The notes: generated by a model from the sequence alone, not told the origin. A DNA stretch of 8,116 nucleotides from Nitrospirota bacterium (GCA_029883145.1 JAOUJR010000074.1:1-8116), one strand, 5' to 3'; shown: positions 1 through 6,304, counted from the first letter of the stretch. Translations and numbers: made by a program.

Positions 1-162
1 AAGAAGGGCGCAGATTCTGAGAAATGTTGATTTACCACATCCGTTAGGTCCCATGAGCACATAGGTTCCGCTCTTTTCGAACGAAAAGGAGCAGTCCCTC
101 AGAACGGGTTTTCCATCATAACTTTTGTAAATATGTGAGGTAATGAGCTTCAGACTCATCAT
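1..162 (-). CDS. tupC: Tungstate ABC transporter ATP-binding protein, N-terminal fragment (cut by left edge)
   Basis: This is the first 54 codons of an ABC-transporter ATPase; the rest lies beyond the left edge. It should hydrolyse ATP on the cytoplasmic face to drive the permease encoded just upstream. The fragment reads MMSLKLITSHIYKSYDGKPV and continues to a Walker A motif, GPNGCGKST, at residues 38-46, preceded by the usual first beta strands. The start at 162 forms an ATGA overlap with the permease stop codon, which implies translational coupling; a second ATG directly follows at 159, so the true start may be one codon later. No strong Shine-Dalgarno sequence precedes it. The tungstate assignment rests on the neighbouring TupB and TupA, since the visible part alone only proves an ABC ATPase. 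Walker B, the signature motif and any C-terminal domain are out of view. Confidence 0.88.
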   Translation of the reverse strand, partial: MMSLKLITSHIYKSYDGKPVLRDCSFSFEKSGTYVLMGPNGCGKSTFLRICALL

Positions 163-863
163 TCTGCTTGTACAACCCCTTTCTTTTGAATCACGTACAG
201 TACCATATTTATAACAAATGAAATCATCAGGAGTATGATACCGAGTGCAAGAGCGAGTTCAAAATTCCCTTTGTCTGTTTCAAGGGCAATAGTTGTTGTC
301 ATAACACGCGTAAATCCAGCAATATTTCCGCCAACAATGAGTACAGCGCCTACTTCAGCCATTGCTCTCCCAAGTGCAGCTATTACCGCCGACATTATTC
401 CATACCGTGCTTCCTTGACGACGGCTACCGTTACCTGGAAAGGCTTTGCTCCGAGTGTCCGGGAAGCCTGTTTGATGACAGGCTCAACCTTTATAATAGC
501 CGAGTGGGAAAGGGCAGCAACGATAGGAAAGGCAAGAATGCTCTGGGCAATAATCATTGCTGTAGGTGAATAGAGTAAGGCCATGAAGCCGAGGGGACCA
601 CTCCTTGATAGCAGAAGATATAAAAAGAGTCCAACAACGACCGGAGGAAGACCCATAAAGGTATTCAGAAGGCTGACGATTAATCCCCTTCCTGGAAATC
701 TCTTTAATCCCGTCAGAGAACCTACCGGGAGGCCTGCGGCTGTCGCTACTATAAGGGCTATCACCGAGACCTCGAGGGACAAGAATATAATACTCAACAG
801 CTCTGGGTCGAGAGTAAATATAAGGGAAAAGGCCTTTCTAAAACCCTCTATAATTGATTCCAT
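159..863 (-). CDS. tupB: Tungstate ABC transporter permease TupB
   Basis: This 234-aa integral membrane protein forms the inner-membrane channel of a tungstate importer. It is strongly hydrophobic, with about five or six membrane segments (roughly 22-48, 62-86, 92-120, 155-180 and 203-226). The cytoplasmic EAA-type coupling loop, which docks on the ATPase, lies around residues 150-172 (EARYGIMSAV, then GRAMAEVGAV). The following stretch, IVGGNIAGFTRVMTTTIALE at 176-195, is the characteristic block of TupB/WtpB-type permeases, and the length is normal for the family. The ATG at 863 is the only plausible start, because a stop lies nine codons upstream with no alternative start codon between. 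No clear Shine-Dalgarno sequence is visible. It follows the porin gene by 52 nt and overlaps tupC by 4 nt. A molybdate or sulfate permease is the alternative, but TupA upstream favours tungstate. Confidence 0.93.
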   Translation of the reverse strand: MESIIEGFRKAFSLIFTLDPELLSIIFLSLEVSVIALIVATAAGLPVGSLTGLKRFPGRGLIVSLLNTFMGLPPVVVGLFLYLLLSRSGPLGFMALLYSPTAMIIAQSILAFPIVAALSHSAIIKVEPVIKQASRTLGAKPFQVTVAVVKEARYGIMSAVIAALGRAMAEVGAVLIVGGNIAGFTRVMTTTIALETDKGNFELALALGIILLMISFVINMVLYVIQKKGVVQAE

Positions 864-915
864 GGATAAAACACAAATGTGTAAGTTTCAATCAATGTGG
901 TAACTCAAGAGAAGA

Positions 916-2418
916 TCACCAGAAGAACTGCATCATCGTTCTGAATCTGTGATCATGCTGGTCATCAACCGGAGCAGTTGCAGTAGGGATCGGGATAAAC
1001 TCCCTCGTCAGGTAACTGTAATCCACAAAGAGCTTCATATTGTGGTCGAGAACATAGTAGTTCAAACCAATGGTGTATTCTTTAAGGCTATCCTCGATGG
1101 CATTGTTTGTACCACCATTAACGCTAACAAGACCGAGCCCCGAGGCAAGGGACTTTTCCACTGTATTATCTTTCATTCTCTCAAGATGTGCATACCTTGC
1201 TACTACTTCAAACTTCCTGGGTATTAAGAAGTAGCCCGTATCAAATCTGTAGCCGAAGCGTTCCCATGTATGTCCCCCCTCTCTCTTCTGCTCTAAACGG
1301 TCATACCCATATTCAGCATCCATAGAGAAACCTCTGTATCTTATCAGGGCAGCCAGGTTATAGCCAGAACCTTTAATATCGTAAGGAGCCACTGGTTGTT
1401 CACTTCCATCCGCTGAACTCCGAATCTTGCTCAGCCGATCTCCATACTGAGCACCCGAGAGAAGAAAACAGACCTTAGGGGTTTTGCTGTAATAAAGGTC
1501 GCCCTGCTGACTCAAATCGTATTTTCCAAAGGGATTTATGGAGATCCTGCCCAACCATAGTGGGGTGCTGTCACTGTTCACACCTCCCTTTGTGTTTCTT
1601 CCGTTATAGACGCCAGCCCAGTACTGTAAGAATCCATCCTCACCGAATAGATTAATATCACCCTGTAAGTGAATCCCCTGAGACCTGTAAAGATTAAACC
1701 CACCAATCGGAAACTTTGTCACGCTATCCTCATTGCTCACCTGGAAATTAGCATTCCCACCGGGCCATCTCCTGGCATCTTCGTTGTTGTCCACATCCGT
1801 CTCACCTGAAAAGATTGATCTATCAACCCCGTTAAGAAGGCTCGCAGATTGCCAGAAGTGAAGTCCGTAGGGAATCTTGCCACGTCCAAACCGGACCTGA
1901 AAATAAGGATATTTCTGCCATGTTACATATGCATCGTGGAGGTTTGCAGCACCTCTCGCCTCCCTGAAAGTCTCTAACTGAATATGAAAGTAATATGTCC
2001 AGTCTTTATTGGGAGCATTACCAGAGAAAAAGACCCTCGCACGCCTCAAAAGGAAGTTGCTCCAGTTTTCATTGTTGGCGTTGACCATCCTGTCAAAAGA
2101 CAGGTATGTATAACGAAACTGGATAAGTAGATTCGTTCTCAAGAGAAAATTTTCATCCTGAGTCTTTATATAAAAACCTCTGTCATACCCAGCCTGCAAT
2201 CCCTTCTTTTCAGCTTCTACCGTCTTTTCTTCTATCTCAACAGTCTTCGCCTCAGTCTCAGCCTGCTTTTTCTCTAACTCCTCTATCCTCTTGAGAAGCC
2301 TCTTTACCTCTTCTTTAAGCTGCTCAATCTCTGCAGATGTATCAGATGCTAAAGCAGGTAAAGTCCATATTGAAAGTGAAAAAACAAAGATCAACAGAAG
2401 GAAACATAATCTTTTCAT
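916..2418 (-). CDS. Outer-membrane porin, phosphate-selective porin O/P type, inside the tungstate operon
   Basis: This 500-aa exported protein is predicted to form a beta-barrel channel in the outer membrane. Residues 1-24 form a Sec signal peptide ending ALA before SDTS. Residues about 28-75 are a charged heptad-rich coiled coil (IEQLKEEVKRLLKRIEELEK and following). A barrel then begins with AGYDRGFYIKTQDENFLLRT, a layout recalled from OprP/OprO-like porins. Later blocks fit that family: LLRRARVFFSG (123-133), LHDAYVTW (160-167), RFGRGKIPYG (176-185) and VDRSIFSG (198-205). The chain ends in FFW; a terminal aromatic residue is the usual barrel-assembly signal. It starts 13 nt after the tupA stop and lies 52 nt before tupB, on the same strand, so it is very probably cotranscribed. 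The Shine-Dalgarno is weak. Passage of tungstate or another oxyanion is inferred from position and from the anion selectivity of the family; selectivity cannot be read from the sequence. Confidence 0.85.
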   Translation of the reverse strand: MKRLCFLLLIFVFSLSIWTLPALASDTSAEIEQLKEEVKRLLKRIEELEKKQAETEAKTVEIEEKTVEAEKKGLQAGYDRGFYIKTQDENFLLRTNLLIQFRYTYLSFDRMVNANNENWSNFLLRRARVFFSGNAPNKDWTYYFHIQLETFREARGAANLHDAYVTWQKYPYFQVRFGRGKIPYGLHFWQSASLLNGVDRSIFSGETDVDNNEDARRWPGGNANFQVSNEDSVTKFPIGGFNLYRSQGIHLQGDINLFGEDGFLQYWAGVYNGRNTKGGVNSDSTPLWLGRISINPFGKYDLSQQGDLYYSKTPKVCFLLSGAQYGDRLSKIRSSADGSEQPVAPYDIKGSGYNLAALIRYRGFSMDAEYGYDRLEQKREGGHTWERFGYRFDTGYFLIPRKFEVVARYAHLERMKDNTVEKSLASGLGLVSVNGGTNNAIEDSLKEYTIGLNYYVLDHNMKLFVDYSYLTREFIPIPTATAPVDDQHDHRFRTMMQFFW

Positions 2419-2431
2419 ATAACACTGGTTG

Positions 2432-3241
2432 TTATTTCACATTCGGTATAAAGAGCTGATTGCCATACTTATCTTTAAATGATGCGATAGCCTTCTGTCC
2501 TTCCTTTGAAATAAGCCAGTTTATGAATTGCATCGCCTCATCATACTTCACATGCTTATACACCTTGGGATTCACTGCCATTACTCCATACTGATTAAAG
2601 AGAACGGGGTCACCTTCAAGAACGATAATCATTTCGAGCTTGTCCTTTACCTTTGTTGCAAGCCACGTTCCTCTGTCGGTAAGGGCATATGCACGCTTTT
2701 CATTGGCAATCCTCTGGGTCTTTTCCATTCCCTGTCCTACTTCGAGATACCATTTCTTTCCCTTTGGGTCGATACCTGCTTTCCTCCATATTTCGAGTTC
2801 CTTGGTATGCGTGCCTGATTTATCTCCCCTTGAAACAAAGGGATACCAAGTCTCTGCAATTTTACGGAACGCATCAGAGGCTAATTTGGTTCCCTTCACC
2901 TTTGCAGGATCATTTGGAGGCGCGATGATGACATAATCATTGTACATAACTTCGTGACGATTCACAAAGTATCCTTCTTCAACTGCCTTCAGTTCAAGTT
3001 CCTTTGCATGTACAAAGACAACATCTGCATCCCCCCGCTTGCCCATTTCGATTGACGCACCTGTTCCGCGGGCAACTACTTTTACCTTTATGCCTGTCTT
3101 TTTTTCAAACATGGGCAGGATATGCCCGAATAATCCTGAATTCTCAGTGCTCGTGGTTGAGGCACATACTATTTCTGTTGATGCAGTAGCCACTGTTGCT
3201 GAAAACATAATGAGCACCATTGCTAAAAACAGCCTTTTCAT
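2432..3241 (-). CDS. tupA: Periplasmic tungstate-binding protein TupA
   Basis: This 269-aa substrate-binding protein of an ABC importer should capture tungstate in the periplasm and deliver it to TupB. A signal peptide spans residues 1-20, with a probable cut after TATA before STEIV. The mature N-terminus carries the TTST oxyanion-binding motif at 29-32. Blocks typical of TupA follow: RGTGASIEMGKRGDADVVFVHA (58-79, with the GDAD core), VMYNDYVIIAPPNDPA (98-113), SRGDKSGTHTKELEIW (137-152) and ALTDRGTWLA (186-195). Length is normal. The ATG at 3241 overlaps the stop of the upstream regulator gene as ATGA and is preceded by a good AAGGAG (3248-3253) six bases away. Tungstate and molybdate binders are related; the TupA-type blocks, rather than ModA-type, make tungstate the first choice. 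Confidence 0.94.
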   Translation of the reverse strand: MKRLFLAMVLIMFSATVATASTEIVCASTTSTENSGLFGHILPMFEKKTGIKVKVVARGTGASIEMGKRGDADVVFVHAKELELKAVEEGYFVNRHEVMYNDYVIIAPPNDPAKVKGTKLASDAFRKIAETWYPFVSRGDKSGTHTKELEIWRKAGIDPKGKKWYLEVGQGMEKTQRIANEKRAYALTDRGTWLATKVKDKLEMIIVLEGDPVLFNQYGVMAVNPKVYKHVKYDEAMQFINWLISKEGQKAIASFKDKYGNQLFIPNVK

Positions 3242-3645
3242 ACTTTTCTCCTTCTCTGTTGATTCTTATCTGAAAACATAAGATTCTGTTCCTCTTGTTT
3301 GAGGAAGTCATGAAAGTCTGCATAAAATTGCCAGAAGAGTTTAATTGCCTTCTCTCCCTCTTCAGTCACATGGGCACCTCCCCCTCCTTTACCGCCGGTT
3401 GAAGCTTCAACAAGTAGTTTTTGGGCCTGCCTGTTCATGGAATCCACAAGTTCCCAGGCATGCCTATAAGACATCTCCATTGACTTTGCAGCTTTTGTGA
3501 TGGACCCATATTCCCGGATTCTTTCGAGTAACACGATTCGTCCGTATCCCAGGAATGTCCCTTCTGCACCGTCAATCCAGATGCGACCACGAAAACCGGC
3601 TGAAGATACCTTCCTCTTGCGCAGACGCGTGTTCTTTTTATGCAT
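3238..3645 (-). CDS. ModE-type molybdate/tungstate-responsive regulator, DNA-binding domain only
   Basis: This small winged-helix regulator heads the tungstate operon. From the ATG at 3645 it has 135 residues. The ModE N-terminal fold is clear: RIWIDGAEGTFLGYGRIVLL (21-40), the helix-turn-helix around SITKAAKSMEMSYRHAWELV (48-67), and the glycine-rich wing TGGKGGGGAHVTEEG (83-97). A charged tail ends the protein. The oxyanion-binding TOBE (molbindin) repeats of full ModE (about 260 aa) are absent. The open frame extends upstream to a TTG at 3717, but those 24 residues are hydrophobic and unlike the family, so the ATG was chosen; no Shine-Dalgarno sequence precedes it. It overlaps tupA by 4 nt and so should be coupled to it. 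It probably controls its own operon; whether it senses metal itself or needs a partner is unknown. Confidence 0.85.
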   Translation of the reverse strand: MHKKNTRLRKRKVSSAGFRGRIWIDGAEGTFLGYGRIVLLERIREYGSITKAAKSMEMSYRHAWELVDSMNRQAQKLLVEASTGGKGGGGAHVTEEGEKAIKLFWQFYADFHDFLKQEEQNLMFSDKNQQRRRKV

Positions 3646-3680
3646 AGCGTAATATACAACAGGGAATAACGGAAAATCAA
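3645..3680 (-). promoter_or_regulatory. Candidate promoter of the regulator-tup operon with overlapping ModE-box-like dyad
   Basis: On the minus strand a -35-like TTGATT (3680-3675) is followed after 18 nt by a -10-like TATATT (3656-3651). Transcription would then begin at or very near the ATG at 3645, giving a leaderless or nearly leaderless message, which would explain the missing Shine-Dalgarno. A 24-bp imperfect dyad, CGTTATTCC-N6-TATATTACG (3671-3648), covers the -10. Its size and its TATATTACG half resemble the ModE box as I recall it (two CGnTATATA-like halves spaced by 6), but the other half fits only partly. Autorepression by steric block is the inference. Confidence 0.35.
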
Positions 3681-3717
3681 GTATCAATGATGAGTTATTT
3701 TGAGAGATATAAATCAA

Positions 3718-3757
3718 AGAATATTATTATTATTCTATACCAGATATGCCAGGGTAT
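3718..3757. promoter_or_regulatory. Two adjacent dyads and a candidate upstream minus-strand promoter
   Basis: AGAATA-N7-TATTCT (3718-3736) is a perfect 6-bp inverted repeat whose spacer is an ATT-type run. Next to it lies ATACC-N11-GGTAT (3737-3757). On the minus strand the junction contains TGGTATAGA, an extended -10-like sequence (TATAGA at 3739-3734). A perfect TTGACA (3765-3760) lies upstream, but the spacing is 20 nt, longer than optimal. This could be a second promoter of the tup operon with operator sites, giving a leader of about 80 nt. AT-rich DNA makes such matches by chance, so the call is tentative. Confidence 0.25.
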
Positions 3758-3797
3758 CATGTCAAAGTATGCCCCCTGTATCATTCCGGCTATTCCC

Positions 3798-3848
3798 TTG
3801 ACTAAACCTCATTTATTCATTACTCTAACGTAACAAGATTTTTATACT
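3798..3848 (+). promoter_or_regulatory. Candidate promoter region of proS
   Basis: A -35-like TTGACT (3798-3803) is followed after 17 nt by a poor -10, TACTCT (3821-3826). A better isolated -10, TATACT (3843-3848), has no convincing -35. Either would give a leader of about 50-75 nt before proS. I see no T-box or other recognisable riboswitch in this leader. Confidence 0.25.
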
Positions 3849-3907
3849 ATTAAGAATAATGTGCGCTCATTAATTCTTTATATTTCTACTGATACTGAGG
3901 AGGCACT

Positions 3908-5584
3908 ATGCGGTTCTCAAAATTGTTTATTCCAACTTTAAGAGAGACTCCATCCGAAGCCGAGTCTGTAAGCCATATTCTCATGCTACGGGCAGGATAT
4001 GTAAGACAACTCGCCGCAGGCTTATATATTTATTTACCCCTTGGCCTCAGGGTGATTGAGAAGATAAATAAAATCCTCCGTGAAGAGATGAATGCCATAG
4101 GAGCGCAGGAAATCACCATGCCTGTCCTCCATCCAGCAGAGGTGTGGCAGGAGACAGGGAGATGGGATGCTATCGGCGATGAGATGTTCAGGCTAAAAGA
4201 CCGAACTGGTCGGGATATGTGTTTAGGTATGACGCATGAGGAAATAATAACATGGCTTGCATCAAAAGAGATTCGCTCTTACAGGGACTTACCACAAATA
4301 TGGTATCAGATTCAGACAAAACTGAGAGACGAAGCAAGACCCAAAAGCGGTGTGCTTAGGACAAGGGAATTTTTGATGAAGGACAGTTACAGTTTTGATA
4401 TTGACGAAGATGGGCTTGAAAAAAGTTATCAGTTCCATGCAGATGCCTATCATAAAATTTTCTCACGATGCGGACTTAAGTTTTATATGGTTGAGTCAGA
4501 CCCTGGCATGATGGGCGGTGCGACCGCACATGAATTCATGGCGCCAAGCCCTGCAGGGGAGGATGAGGTTGCACTGTGTGATAAATGCGGATATGCTGCA
4601 AATGTCGAACTTGCTCTTTCAATACCTTTTGAGATAGAGACAAAAAATTGGGTATTTGAAGAAATCCATACACCCGAGAAACGGACAGTCCAGGAAGTAT
4701 CCAGATTTCTTAATCTCAAGCCTGAATATTTCATAAAGAGCATACTTGTGATAAGCAATAATGGCCCTGTGCTCGCACTTGTAAGAGGGGACCAGGGACT
4801 CCATGAAAAGAAGCTCAGTAAGATTATCGGTGAACACAGGCCTGCACATAAAGATGAAGTAAAAGAAATTCTGGGAATAGAGGCTGGTTTCATCGGACCC
4901 ATGAATCACAAAATAAGAGTAGTTTCTGACCCTTGCCTTAAGCAGGGTATCTATGTGAGTGGTACAAATAAGCCTCATTACCATGCAAAAGGGATAAAGC
5001 CCGGTAAAGATTTCGATGCTGAATGGCACGACATCCATATGGCAAAGTCAGGTGATTCATGTCCGAAATGTAATGCACCTTTGAGAATTGAAAAAGCTAT
5101 TGAGGTCGGAAATATCTTCAGACTCGGCACAAAATATTCAATACCTCTCAAGGCTAACTATCTCGATGAAAACGGACGGGAAATTCCGATAATCATGGGA
5201 AGTTATGGCATTGGCCCTGCAAGAATTGCTGCAGCAGCAATAGAACAAAACTACGACAAGGACGGAATTATCTGGCCCAAGAGCATCGCACCGTTTGATG
5301 TTGAGATTTTACCATTGAACATGAAGGATAAAAATACGGTTGATATTGTTGAGAAACTTTATCAGGATTTAACAGAAAAAGGCATTGAAGTGTTGATGGA
5401 CGATCGTGATGAACGGGCAGGCATCAAGTTTAAGGATGCGGATTTAATCGGAATTCCTATCCATATCATCCTCGGCGAAAAGAATCTCAAAGAAGGTCTT
5501 GTCGAGATTAAGGACAGACGGACAAGAGAAACAGTAAGAGTGACTATTCAGGAAGTCTCAGAAAAGGTTACTGAAAGGATTTAA
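3908..5584 (+). CDS. proS: Prolyl-tRNA synthetase, bacterial type with editing insert
   Basis: This cytoplasmic class II aminoacyl-tRNA synthetase charges tRNA-Pro with proline. It is complete at 558 aa, near the usual 570. The catalytic core shows motif 1 (GLYIYLPLGLRVIEKI, 38-53), the GMTHEE signature (107-112), motif 2 (QTKLRDEARPKSGVLRTREF, 136-155) and motif 3 (GSYGIGPARIAAAAIEQNYD, 431-450). Between motifs 2 and 3, about residues 225-385, sits the INS editing domain that clears misacylated Ala-tRNA-Pro; FIKS at 275-278 carries the lysine (277) likely equivalent to the catalytic one of the E. coli enzyme. Two Cys pairs flank the insert (CDKC 224-227, CPKC 385-388). The C-terminal anticodon-binding domain runs from about 463 (EILPLN to VLMDDRDERAGIKFKDADLIG). 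The ATG at 3908 has a strong GAGGAGG at 3897-3903. It is transcribed divergently from the tup operon and appears monocistronic. Confidence 0.98.
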   Translation: MRFSKLFIPTLRETPSEAESVSHILMLRAGYVRQLAAGLYIYLPLGLRVIEKINKILREEMNAIGAQEITMPVLHPAEVWQETGRWDAIGDEMFRLKDRTGRDMCLGMTHEEIITWLASKEIRSYRDLPQIWYQIQTKLRDEARPKSGVLRTREFLMKDSYSFDIDEDGLEKSYQFHADAYHKIFSRCGLKFYMVESDPGMMGGATAHEFMAPSPAGEDEVALCDKCGYAANVELALSIPFEIETKNWVFEEIHTPEKRTVQEVSRFLNLKPEYFIKSILVISNNGPVLALVRGDQGLHEKKLSKIIGEHRPAHKDEVKEILGIEAGFIGPMNHKIRVVSDPCLKQGIYVSGTNKPHYHAKGIKPGKDFDAEWHDIHMAKSGDSCPKCNAPLRIEKAIEVGNIFRLGTKYSIPLKANYLDENGREIPIIMGSYGIGPARIAAAAIEQNYDKDGIIWPKSIAPFDVEILPLNMKDKNTVDIVEKLYQDLTEKGIEVLMDDRDERAGIKFKDADLIGIPIHIILGEKNLKEGLVEIKDRRTRETVRVTIQEVSEKVTERI

Positions 5585-5730
5585 TGTTTGTCCTAACTTT
5601 CATCCCTTTCTGATAGCTCCCGGAAAATACATGGCTTTGTGCTTGAGGGTGGGTGAGTAATCTTAATTCTTCTTCACTTCCAGAAGATGCACGTTCTATA
5701 TCTTTATCCACATCTTTCATATTGGTAACA
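5585..5730. other. Intergenic stretch downstream of proS, no convincing gene
   Basis: This region separates the convergent proS and HAD genes. I see no RNA gene and no hairpin with a T-run directly after proS. The only open frame is a 50-codon minus-strand ORF (5720 to 5568) that runs into the proS 3' end; it starts MKDVDKDIERASSGSEEELR, lacks a Shine-Dalgarno sequence and matches nothing I recognise. Confidence 0.6.
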
Positions 5731-5814
5731 GGGTCCAAGGATTTGAGGGTCCGAGGGTTCGAGAGTGCTTAAGTAGCTCACTTGACCACTTAAATCCTTG
5801 CCCCCTTGAATCCT
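5731..5814. repeat. Period-8 imperfect repeat with inverted halves
   Basis: The left half reads as consecutive octamers on the plus strand: GGGTCCAA, GGATTTGA, GGGTCCGA, GGGTTCGA. The right half is built of CACTTGAC, CACTTAAA, TCCTTGCC, CCCTTGAA, which are similar units in the opposite orientation. The halves share a perfect 9-bp inverted repeat, CAAGGATTT (5736-5744) with AAATCCTTG (5792-5800), and an inner TTAAGT/ACTTAA pair (5769-5774, 5788-5793). It looks like a dispersed intergenic repeat of the genome, but dispersal cannot be tested here. No transposase or flanking target duplication is visible. Confidence 0.6.
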
Positions 5815-5822
5815 ACTTTTTT
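5738..5822 (+). terminator. Possible rho-independent terminator for proS formed by the repeat
   Basis: In the proS sense RNA, 5738-5749 (AGGATTTGAGGG) can pair with 5803-5814 (CCCTTGAATCCT) over 12 bp, counting two G-U pairs. Two bases later comes a run of six T (5817-5822), which overlaps the HAD stop codon on the other strand. The 53-nt loop is far longer than usual and the site is about 150 nt after the proS stop, so the role is uncertain. The opposite strand lacks a U-run after the stem. Confidence 0.35.
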
Positions 5823-6291
5823 AAAACCTCAATGTAGCCTTGCACCTTTTTGGATTAAGAAGAAGGTCAAGACCGTCCTTAGCACTTGTGACATGAATAT
5901 CTGCAGACACTATGGCATCAACAGCACAGCCCTCCCCCTGAGAAACTGCAATACCAACCCTCGCAGCCTTGAGCATCCTCCTGTCATTGTTTCCGTTGCC
6001 AAAGGCAACCACATGTTCAGCGCCAAGTTTTTTGACGTATTTCTCCTTCTGCACATCGTGGTCTTCGCCTGTAAGAATATGTATCTCACAATTTACCCCT
6101 TCAAGTTCCTCTCTTACTTTTCCAAATGTATCAGCAGTTAAGATATGTAGTTTCAGAAAGTTAGCTATCTTATTGAGTTGCTCCTTAACTCCTGGCAAAA
6201 GCATTCCGTCGAAAGAGAGAGTCCCTGTGAAGTCTGAAACCAGATGTTTAATTTTTACCATACCAAAACCGGGTATCTCTATCTCAAACAT
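5821..6291 (-). CDS. HAD-superfamily phosphatase-like protein, soluble P-type ATPase phosphorylation-domain type
   Basis: This 156-aa cytoplasmic protein has all four HAD motifs in order. Motif I is DFTGTLS at 20-26, with Asp20 as the nucleophile. It resembles the DKTGT of P-type ATPases and lacks the second Asp (DxD) of ordinary HAD phosphatases. Motif II is the Thr in HILTADT (52). Motif III is a Lys in QKEKYV (82 or 84). Motif IV is GNGNND (98-103). There are no membrane segments and no room for a large cap domain, so it matches the small family annotated as soluble P-type ATPase. Substrate is unknown. The ATG at 6291 was chosen because AGGAGG (6304-6299) sits seven bases upstream; a GTG at 6297 would be only one base from it. 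It follows the MFS gene by 34 nt and is probably cotranscribed. Confidence 0.83.
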   Translation of the reverse strand: MFEIEIPGFGMVKIKHLVSDFTGTLSFDGMLLPGVKEQLNKIANFLKLHILTADTFGKVREELEGVNCEIHILTGEDHDVQKEKYVKKLGAEHVVAFGNGNNDRRMLKAARVGIAVSQGEGCAVDAIVSADIHVTSAKDGLDLLLNPKRCKATLRF

Positions 6292-6298
6292 GAACACA

Positions 6299-6304
6299 CC
6301 TCCT
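6299..6304 (-). promoter_or_regulatory. Ribosome binding site that fixes the HAD gene start
   Basis: AGGAGG on the minus strand, seven bases before the ATG at 6291. It is one base from the upstream in-frame GTG at 6297, which rules that codon out as the likely start. Confidence 0.75.

Noticed and set aside
871..882. ACACA-AA-TGTGT dyad between the porin and tupB
   Set aside because: Arms of 5 bp with a 2-nt centre are too short for a hairpin and too common by chance; no promoter features lie beside it.
235..903. Plus-strand ORFs opposite tupB
   Set aside because: Antisense shadows of a clear permease gene, with no ribosome binding site or recognisable domain.
2528..3281. Several overlapping plus-strand ORFs opposite tupA
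   Set aside because: They arise from the codon use of tupA on the other strand; composition is Cys/Pro/His-rich and not protein-like.
3646..3717. N-terminal extension of the ModE-like regulator from TTG at 3717
   Set aside because: The 24 extra residues are hydrophobic and unlike the family, and the stretch holds a promoter-like pair and dyad; ATG 3645 gives the expected length.
3721..3735. ATT microsatellite
   Set aside because: Only about four to five units in AT-rich promoter DNA; better described as the spacer of the 3718-3736 dyad.
3646..3907. Molybdenum-cofactor or tungsten-cofactor riboswitch ahead of the tup operon or proS
   Set aside because: No multi-stem conserved architecture could be seen; the region is AT-rich with small dyads only. 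A covariance-model search would settle it.
4483..5038. Two long minus-strand ORFs inside proS
   Set aside because: They lie opposite the conserved INS and catalytic parts of proS, overlap each other in different frames and resemble no family.
5747..5770. GGGTTCGAGAG resembles the T-arm of a tRNA
   Set aside because: No acceptor stem, anticodon arm or D-arm can be placed around it; it is one unit of the period-8 repeat.
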